From an uncultured delta proteobacterium (GTDB lineage Bacteria; Myxococcota_A; Polyangia; Polyangiales; Polyangiaceae), in the NCBI GenBank assembly GCA_903858055.1, contig CAIOHM010000016.1, forward strand, positions 1-6,287: 6,287 nt of DNA. The letters run 5' to 3'. Below the pieces are notes generated by a model. The model ran no database searches. It was not told the DNA's origin and saw only the letters and a program-made list of their open reading frames with translations. Positions 1 through 4,940 of the stretch are shown here, piece by piece. Positions within the stretch are counted from its first letter, which is position 1. The number at the start of each line of letters is the position of its first letter. The position numbers and the translations under genes were made by a program.

Positions 1-812
1 AGCGAGGCCACGAAGGCCCGCGAGCCCACGCGGGCGATCGCGTAAGGCGCCTCGCCGCCGGGAGCCCCGCCGCCGGGCCGCAGCTCCACGCGCCGAAGCA
101 CGGGTTTCCAGTCGCGTTTTACCCGTGATTTCGCCACTTTCGATGCGATCGGCGGGAGTTCCACGAGGACGAGCGCGTCGTTGCCGTGCGCCACGACCAC
201 GGCCGTGCGCTCGTCTTCCGTGAGCGCAAGCTCGCCCACGAAGGGCCCCTGGCCGCGCCCGAGGCCCCCAAAGCCAAGCGCGTTCTTGAAGCCGAGGGGC
301 AGACGCGCGATCTCCGCGAACCCTCTCTCGGTGCGGTCGAAGATCAACACCGAGTCGTCGCCGCCACCCCCGACGACCAGGCGCGAGCCGTCCGCCGTGG
401 CCGCGAGGCCGCCGATCGACGCCGGCACCGGGAGCGCTTGCTTCACCCGGTGCGGCGCGGCGCCTTCGAGGATGAAGAGCCAATTGCCCTGGGTCTCCGG
501 GAAATGACTGCCTTCGCCGTCGCTCGCGCGGTCGTAGCCCGTGGTGACGAGGGCGAGATCGGGCCCCACGCGCACGAGCGAGGCCGGGTGGCTTGGGCGA
601 AACGCGGCGAGCGAGCGGAGCTTCGGGTCGAGATCGACGCGCACGGTGCCCGGCACGGCGTCGGGGCTCATGGTCAGGCCCGTGGGGAGGCCCACGAGGT
701 CCGTCCCGGCGGGAGAGCCCGCCACCAACCGTTCGCCCGGACCCAGCACCGGCCGGGCGGCGCCCAGGGAAAAGAGGGCCAAGAAGCCTACGACGAGCGG
801 CGCGTTGCGCAT
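1..812 (-). CDS. Secreted YncE/YVTN-like beta-propeller protein (5' part, truncated by window edge)
   Basis: The reading frame is open from an ATG at 812 down to the left edge, giving 270 residues with no stop; the C-terminus lies outside the window. Residues 1-24 look like a Sec signal peptide: a short charged start (MRN), a hydrophobic core (LVVGFLALFSLGAA) and small residues before a likely cleavage site. No lipobox cysteine is seen, so periplasmic or secreted location is inferred. Strand-turn-strand units typical of propeller blades occur at about 132-160 (ATADGSRLVVGG then SVLIFD) and 193-219 (ALTEDERTAVVVAHG then LVLVEL), and a third starts near 253 (APYAIARVGSRAFVAS). Such proteins often bind ligands, act as lactonases, or in myxobacteria precede a cytochrome c peroxidase-like domain; which applies cannot be told here. 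It is transcribed divergently from the BtaA-like gene. No strong Shine-Dalgarno is visible; GGTGG about 12 nt upstream is the nearest candidate. The family call is good, the function unknown. Confidence 0.8.
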   Translation of the reverse strand, partial: MRNAPLVVGFLALFSLGAARPVLGPGERLVAGSPAGTDLVGLPTGLTMSPDAVPGTVRVDLDPKLRSLAAFRPSHPASLVRVGPDLALVTTGYDRASDGEGSHFPETQGNWLFILEGAAPHRVKQALPVPASIGGLAATADGSRLVVGGGGDDSVLIFDRTERGFAEIARLPLGFKNALGFGGLGRGQGPFVGELALTEDERTAVVVAHGNDALVLVELPPIASKVAKSRVKRDWKPVLRRVELRPGGGAPGGEAPYAIARVGSRAFVAS

Positions 813-947
813 GGCGCGACGCTACCACCGGCGCGGCGGGGCCGCGTGCGCAACGCGCAACGAATCCGCGACCTTTCGCGGGAAAGCTCCGGATGCGTTT
901 GCCCTTACGCGCGGCCGCGATCGTGCCGCATGACCCTGCGGAGGATC
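813..947. promoter_or_regulatory. Divergent intergenic region with small inverted repeat
   Basis: This 135-bp gap separates two divergent genes and so should hold promoters for both; I see no clear -35/-10 hexamer pair on either strand. Two structures stand out. One is a perfect 6-bp inverted repeat, CCGCGA-CCTT-TCGCGG at 866-881, extendable by one T-G wobble pair on the outside. The other is a tandem duplication of GCGCAAC at 848-861. Either could be an operator half-site arrangement, but in DNA this GC-rich both may be chance. Confidence that promoters lie here is moderate; confidence in any specific site is low. Confidence 0.4.
940..944 (+). promoter_or_regulatory. Ribosome binding site deciding the start of the BtaA-like gene
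   Basis: GGAGG lies 3 nt before the ATG at 948. The spacing is short, but this is the only good Shine-Dalgarno match near the start. An in-frame ATG at 930 has no purine-rich sequence upstream, so 948 is preferred; starting at 930 would add only six residues (MTLRRI). Confidence 0.5.
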
Positions 948-2084
948 ATGCCCGAATCCATCGAACGGCTCTTCGCCGAAGGAACGCTCCGCTACTCCCA
1001 GGTCTGGGAAGACCACCTCCTCGTCGAAGACGGCCTCAAGGCGGGCCCCGGCGACGACGTGCTCTCCATCGCCAGCGCCGGCTGCAACGTGCTCGGGCTC
1101 CTGCTCCGTGACGTGAAGCGCGTGGTCGCGATCGACCTCAATCCGAGCCAGCTCAGCGTGGTCGAGCTCAAGCTCCGCGCCATCGAGCACCTCACGCACG
1201 AAGAGTTCGTGCACCTGCTCGGTATCCGCGAGGGCATGGACCGCATCGCGCTCTACGAGAAGGTCCGCCCGCACCTCTCCGAGCGTGCGCGAACCTGGTG
1301 CGACGTGCGCGAGGGCGACCTCAAGGCGGGGCTCCATTGGAGCGGTCGCCTCGAAGCTTTCTTCAAGGCCTGGCGCGTGGGCGGCCTCGAGCGCATCCAC
1401 ACGGCCGAAGAAATCGAGACCATGCTCTCCTTCGACGACCTCGCGGCGCAGAAGAAGTACTTCGACGACGTGTTCGGGAACGAGGGCCTCAAGCGCGAAA
1501 TCGCCGCGTATTTCACGGTGGAACGCATCGGCGGCGAAGGCCGCGACGAGCGCCAGATGCGCTACGTGGCGGGCACCGACGACACGAAGGAGAAGAACGC
1601 GCGCCTCGCGGCTTACTTCTTCAAGCGCTTCCAAACGATCTGCACGGCGACGCCCTCGCGCCGCAACAACTACCTCGAGTCGCTCCTCACGGGCCGCTAC
1701 CGAAGCCTCGAGCACGTGCAGACCTACCTGCACCCGGCGAACTACGCGAAGCTCAAGGGCCTCGTCAGCCGCGTGGAGCTCGTGAACGAGGAGCTCGGTT
1801 CGTACGTGAAATCCCAGCCCGAGGGCGCGCTCAACAAGGCGAACCTCTCGGACCTCTTCGAGTACCTCGACGAGGCCACGTGCGAGTCCATGTACCGCAC
1901 CTTCGGCGAGCGGTTCCGCGTGGGCGGCCGCATCATCTACTGGAACCTCTTCGTGCCGCGCGCGGTGCCCGAGCACCTGCACGCGCTCATCGCTCCGCAA
2001 GACGCCGAGGCGAAGGCTCTCTACGCGCGCGACCGCGCCCTCTTCTACAGCGCCTTCCACATTGACGAGGTTCAACCCCGATGA
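948..2084 (+). CDS. DUF3419/BtaA-like S-adenosylmethionine 3-amino-3-carboxypropyl transferase
   Basis: The 378-residue product resembles BtaA. In Rhodobacter-type betaine-lipid synthesis BtaA moves the 3-amino-3-carboxypropyl group of SAM to diacylglycerol, giving diacylglyceryl-homoserine and methylthioadenosine at the inner membrane. Features seen: the family N-terminal motif YSQVWED at 16-22; a SAM-binding loop SIASAGCNVLGLL at 40-52; the following acidic strand VVAIDLNPSQL at 59-69 with D63 placed to bind SAM ribose; SGRLEAFF at 132-139; NLSDLFEYL at 299-307; and a C-terminal YWNLFVPR at 331-338. Length is close to known BtaA proteins (around 400 residues). No signal peptide or membrane helix is apparent. 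The stop overlaps the start of the HMG-CoA reductase fusion, so the two are probably co-translated. The usual partner BtaB, the N-methyltransferase, is not in the window, so the product may be unmethylated or the acceptor may differ. Family call is firm; exact substrate is not. Confidence 0.85.
   Translation: MPESIERLFAEGTLRYSQVWEDHLLVEDGLKAGPGDDVLSIASAGCNVLGLLLRDVKRVVAIDLNPSQLSVVELKLRAIEHLTHEEFVHLLGIREGMDRIALYEKVRPHLSERARTWCDVREGDLKAGLHWSGRLEAFFKAWRVGGLERIHTAEEIETMLSFDDLAAQKKYFDDVFGNEGLKREIAAYFTVERIGGEGRDERQMRYVAGTDDTKEKNARLAAYFFKRFQTICTATPSRRNNYLESLLTGRYRSLEHVQTYLHPANYAKLKGLVSRVELVNEELGSYVKSQPEGALNKANLSDLFEYLDEATCESMYRTFGERFRVGGRIIYWNLFVPRAVPEHLHALIAPQDAEAKALYARDRALFYSAFHIDEVQPR
2081..2084 (+). 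promoter_or_regulatory. ATGA stop/start overlap (translational coupling)
   Basis: The TGA stop of the BtaA-like gene (2082-2084) overlaps the ATG of the next gene (2081-2083). A GAGG at 2067-2070 lies 10 nt before this ATG, inside the upstream coding sequence. The arrangement implies one transcript and coupled translation of the two proteins. Confidence 0.8.
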
Positions 2085-4828
2085 CCGCACGCCAGACCCG
2101 CGGCGACGAACGCAAGTCGCGACGCTTCCATTTTCCTGAAGATTCTCTGCCGAGCGTGAAGGTCGTGCGCGACACGACCACGTGGTCCGCGCAGCTCGGC
2201 GACCTCTCCGAAGACGGCGCGCTCGTGCGCATTCAAGGCGAGGCTCCGGCCGTGCGTGCCACCGTCGACCTCGTGCTCAGCGACTTCGAAGCGCTCGGCA
2301 TCGCGCCGCTCCACGGCATGGAGGTGCGCTCGGTCACGACCGCGGCGAACGGCATCAGCAGCGTGGTCGTCACGACCGACGGCGAGGAGAACCGCGCAAC
2401 GCTCTGGCAGCTCGTCGAGCTCCTCTCCATCGGCGCCGCCGCGGCGGCAGGGCAAATCCCGCGCGACGAAGTGCCGCGAATTCCTGGGCGTGGCACCTAC
2501 AACGAGGCGAGCCGCAAAGACCGCCTCAACTTCCTGCGCCAGGCGAGCGGCACGAACCTCGCGGCGCTCGAAGACACGCGCCTCGACGCCGAGCGCCTGA
2601 GCAGCAACATCGAGAACATGATCGGCGCGGTCGAGGTGCCCGTGGGCATCGGCGGGCCGCTCCTCTTCCGCGGCCAAGAGGCGCGCGGCATGGTCTACGC
2701 CCCCATGGCGACCACCGAAGGCGCGCTCGTCGCCTCGGTCACGCGCGGCGCCACGGCGATCACGCGCGCCGGCGGCTGCATCACGCGCGTGCTCGGCCAG
2801 CGCATGATGCGCGTGCCCGTGTTCGTGCTCTCGAGCCTCAACGGCGCCGTGGTCTTCGCCCAATGGATCCGCGAGCACGTCGACACGATCCGCGAGCAGA
2901 TCAAGCAGGTCACGCGCCACGGCAAGCTCGTCTCCGTGGAGCCCGTCATCACGGGCAACACGGTGAACCTGAACTTCCTCTACGAAACGGGCGATGCAGC
3001 GGGTCAGAACATGACCACCGCGTGCACGTGGCACGCGTGCCAGTGGATCGTCCGCCAGATGAAGTTCTTCCGCGAGATCGAGATCCGCGACTTCATCCTC
3101 GAAGGGAACATGAGCGGTGACAAGAAGGTCACCTACTCGTCGTTCCTCAACGGGCGCGGCACGCGCGTCGTCGCCGAGACCTGGATTCCCGGCGATATCT
3201 TCGAAGACGTCCTCAAGATCGATCCCAAGTCGTTCGTGAAGGGCATCGCGCGCGCGCAGGCGGGCGGCATCGCGGTCGGCATGGTGGGCTTCACCATCAA
3301 CGCGGCGAACGTCATCGGCGCCATGTTCACGGCGCTCGGCCAAGACATCGCGTGCGTGCACGAGTCCTCCGTGGCGCAGCTCCACGCGGAGCTCGTCGAC
3401 GACGGCGTCTACGCGTCCATGGTCCTCCCGGCGCTCATCGTCGGGTCCGTCGGCGGCGGCACGCACCTGCCGGCGCAGCGCGCGCTCCTCGAGAGCATTG
3501 GCTGCGTAGGCGCAGGAAAATCCCAGCGTTTGGCGGAGATCATCGCGGGCTTCTGCCTCGCACTGGATCTGAGCACCGGCGCGGCCATGGCCTCGGGCCA
3601 GTTCGCGCACGCCCACGATCGCCTCGGCCGAAACCGCCCCGTCGAGTGGTTCTCGAAGAAGGACCTCACGCCGGCGTTCTTCGAGGGCGCGCTCCAAAAG
3701 AGCCTCGGCGACGACGGCCTCAAAGTCTCGGTCGTGGAGCCCATCACGTTCCAAATGGGGTCGAGCATCATCGCCGAGGTGTCGAGCCGCAACATGGAGA
3801 AGCAAGTGGGCTTCTTCCCGCTGCGTGCACACTACACGTCGACGGGAGGCGAAGATTCCCACGTCGACGTGATCTTGAAGTCGAAGCCCCTCGACGTCGA
3901 GATCATCATGATCGCCAACCGCATGGCCCAGATGTGCGGCCCGCGCGTGGCGGCGGCGCACGAGAAGTCCAAGGCGCGCACGGGCTTCCTTGCCTCGCAC
4001 GCACGCGAGCTCGCCATCTACCGCCAGACCGATCCGCGCTTCCTCGCGCACACACCGAAGGCGTACGTGCTCTTCGAAGACGCGCGCCGCGAGGCGTACA
4101 TCCTTGGGCTCGAGAAGCTCGAGGGGCTCCTCCTCATGGACTCGGTCGACGAGCCCGAGAAGTGGACGCGCGCGGACATTCGCACGGTGCTCGACGGCGC
4201 CGCCGAACTCCACGCGATCTGGCTCGGCCGCGAAGGCGAGCTCGCGGGGCAGCCGTGGATCGGCGAGTACCCGTCCACCAAGCAGCGCACCGAGCTGCGC
4301 GAGCTCTGGGACGCGCTCCTCGTGCAAGGGTCGAGCGAGTTCCCCGAGCTCATCACCCTCGAGCAAGCCGAGCGCGTCCGCGGCTTCGTGAAGAGCACGC
4401 AGGAGTGGTGGCCCGAGCTCGAGGCGATGCCCCGTACGCTCGTCCACAACGACTTCAACCCGCGCAACCTCGCGATTCGCGCGGACGAGGGCGGCACGCG
4501 CCTCTGCGCCTACGACTGGGAGCTCGCGACGATTCACGTGCCCCAGCGTGACATCGCGGAGTTCCTCGCGTTCGTGCTCCCCGAAGATTTCGATGGCGAA
4601 CTCTTGTGGGAGTACGTCGATTACGCGAAGGCCGCGCTCGAGAAGAGCTCGGGCAAGACCTTCGAGGCTTCCGCGTGGCGCCGCGGTTTCCAGCTCGCGC
4701 TGCGCGACGTCGCCCTCGACCGCTTCGCGCAGTTGATGATGGCGCACGTTTTCAAGCAGTACGGATTCCTCGCGCACGCGACGCACAACCTGCTTCGGAT
4801 GATCGACATCGCGGAGGCGGCCGCGTAG
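2081..4828 (+). CDS. PilZ - class I HMG-CoA reductase - APH/choline-kinase-like fusion protein
   Basis: This 915-residue protein has three recognisable parts. Residues 11-118 fit a PilZ domain: an RxxxR motif (R11-R15, RKSRR) and the D/NxSxxG motif DLSEDGA at 41-47, the signature of c-di-GMP binding. Residues about 130-526 are a class I HMG-CoA reductase, which reduces HMG-CoA to mevalonate with NAD(P)H. It has ENMIG at 178-182, MATTEG with catalytic E213, the nucleotide-binding stretch GDAAGQNM at 304-311, DKK with D347 and catalytic K348, GQD with catalytic D422, GSVGGGT at 455-461 and catalytic H512. Unlike the sterol-regulated eukaryotic enzyme it has no membrane anchor, and N518 sits where human HMGR has the AMPK-target serine. 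Residues about 528-890 look like an aminoglycoside phosphotransferase/choline kinase fold: probable ATP lysine K600 in VDVILK, the catalytic loop HNDFNPRN at 789-796 (HxDxxxxN) and a metal-binding DWE at 812-814. All active-site residues look intact, so both enzymes are probably active. The kinase substrate is unknown; mevalonate or a lipid head-group alcohol is conjecture. Its start is fixed by the overlap with the upstream gene. Confidence 0.9.
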   Translation: MTARQTRGDERKSRRFHFPEDSLPSVKVVRDTTTWSAQLGDLSEDGALVRIQGEAPAVRATVDLVLSDFEALGIAPLHGMEVRSVTTAANGISSVVVTTDGEENRATLWQLVELLSIGAAAAAGQIPRDEVPRIPGRGTYNEASRKDRLNFLRQASGTNLAALEDTRLDAERLSSNIENMIGAVEVPVGIGGPLLFRGQEARGMVYAPMATTEGALVASVTRGATAITRAGGCITRVLGQRMMRVPVFVLSSLNGAVVFAQWIREHVDTIREQIKQVTRHGKLVSVEPVITGNTVNLNFLYETGDAAGQNMTTACTWHACQWIVRQMKFFREIEIRDFILEGNMSGDKKVTYSSFLNGRGTRVVAETWIPGDIFEDVLKIDPKSFVKGIARAQAGGIAVGMVGFTINAANVIGAMFTALGQDIACVHESSVAQLHAELVDDGVYASMVLPALIVGSVGGGTHLPAQRALLESIGCVGAGKSQRLAEIIAGFCLALDLSTGAAMASGQFAHAHDRLGRNRPVEWFSKKDLTPAFFEGALQKSLGDDGLKVSVVEPITFQMGSSIIAEVSSRNMEKQVGFFPLRAHYTSTGGEDSHVDVILKSKPLDVEIIMIANRMAQMCGPRVAAAHEKSKARTGFLASHARELAIYRQTDPRFLAHTPKAYVLFEDARREAYILGLEKLEGLLLMDSVDEPEKWTRADIRTVLDGAAELHAIWLGREGELAGQPWIGEYPSTKQRTELRELWDALLVQGSSEFPELITLEQAERVRGFVKSTQEWWPELEAMPRTLVHNDFNPRNLAIRADEGGTRLCAYDWELATIHVPQRDIAEFLAFVLPEDFDGELLWEYVDYAKAALEKSSGKTFEASAWRRGFQLALRDVALDRFAQLMMAHVFKQYGFLAHATHNLLRMIDIAEAAA

Positions 4829-4940
4829 GGCGTCGTGCGAGCACGATCGCGCGGGCGAAGGGGGGCTCCTCTTCGCCTTCGCTTTTTCGAGCGAAGGTTC
4901 GAGCCCAACGCGGGCACGAGGCGAAAACCACGGAATTCCC
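4829..4940 (+). other. Intergenic region with hairpins, possible weak terminator
   Basis: Three short inverted repeats occur in this 112-bp gap. TCGTGC/GCACGA at 4833-4846 starts 5 bp after the TAG stop. GGCGAAG (4854-4860) can pair with CTTCGCC (4871-4877). CCTTCGCT (4876-4883) pairs perfectly over 8 bp with AGCGAAGG (4890-4897) around a TTTTCG loop. The second and third stems share bases 4876-4877 and cannot form together. No stem is followed by a T-tract, so a canonical Rho-independent terminator is not supported; the region may end the upstream transcript by another route or form part of the leader of the lipoprotein gene. No clear promoter was seen. Confidence 0.35.

Noticed and set aside
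181..507. Small plus-strand open frame rich in Ser/Pro/Arg
   Set aside because: It lies opposite the propeller gene, whose minus-strand frame has a signal peptide and blade motifs; this one has low-complexity composition and no ribosome binding site.
186..947. Upstream extension of the BtaA-like frame to position 186
   Set aside because: The frame is open by base composition only. It overlaps the antisense propeller gene, lacks a domain match, and the real start is marked by GGAGG before the ATG at 948.
822..2090. Minus-strand open frame of 422 codons opposite the BtaA-like gene
   Set aside because: Composition is that of a complement shadow (runs of E, V, A, R, H), with no recognisable motif. 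The plus-strand frame has clear family motifs.
4876..4897. Rho-independent terminator after the fusion gene
   Set aside because: The 8-bp stem is good, but the sequence after it is TTCGAGCC with no T-tract, so it is recorded only as a hairpin.
4932..4939. GGAATTCC palindrome just before the lipoprotein start
   Set aside because: An 8-bp palindrome overlapping the weak Shine-Dalgarno could be an operator, but it is too short to separate from chance and has no partner site.
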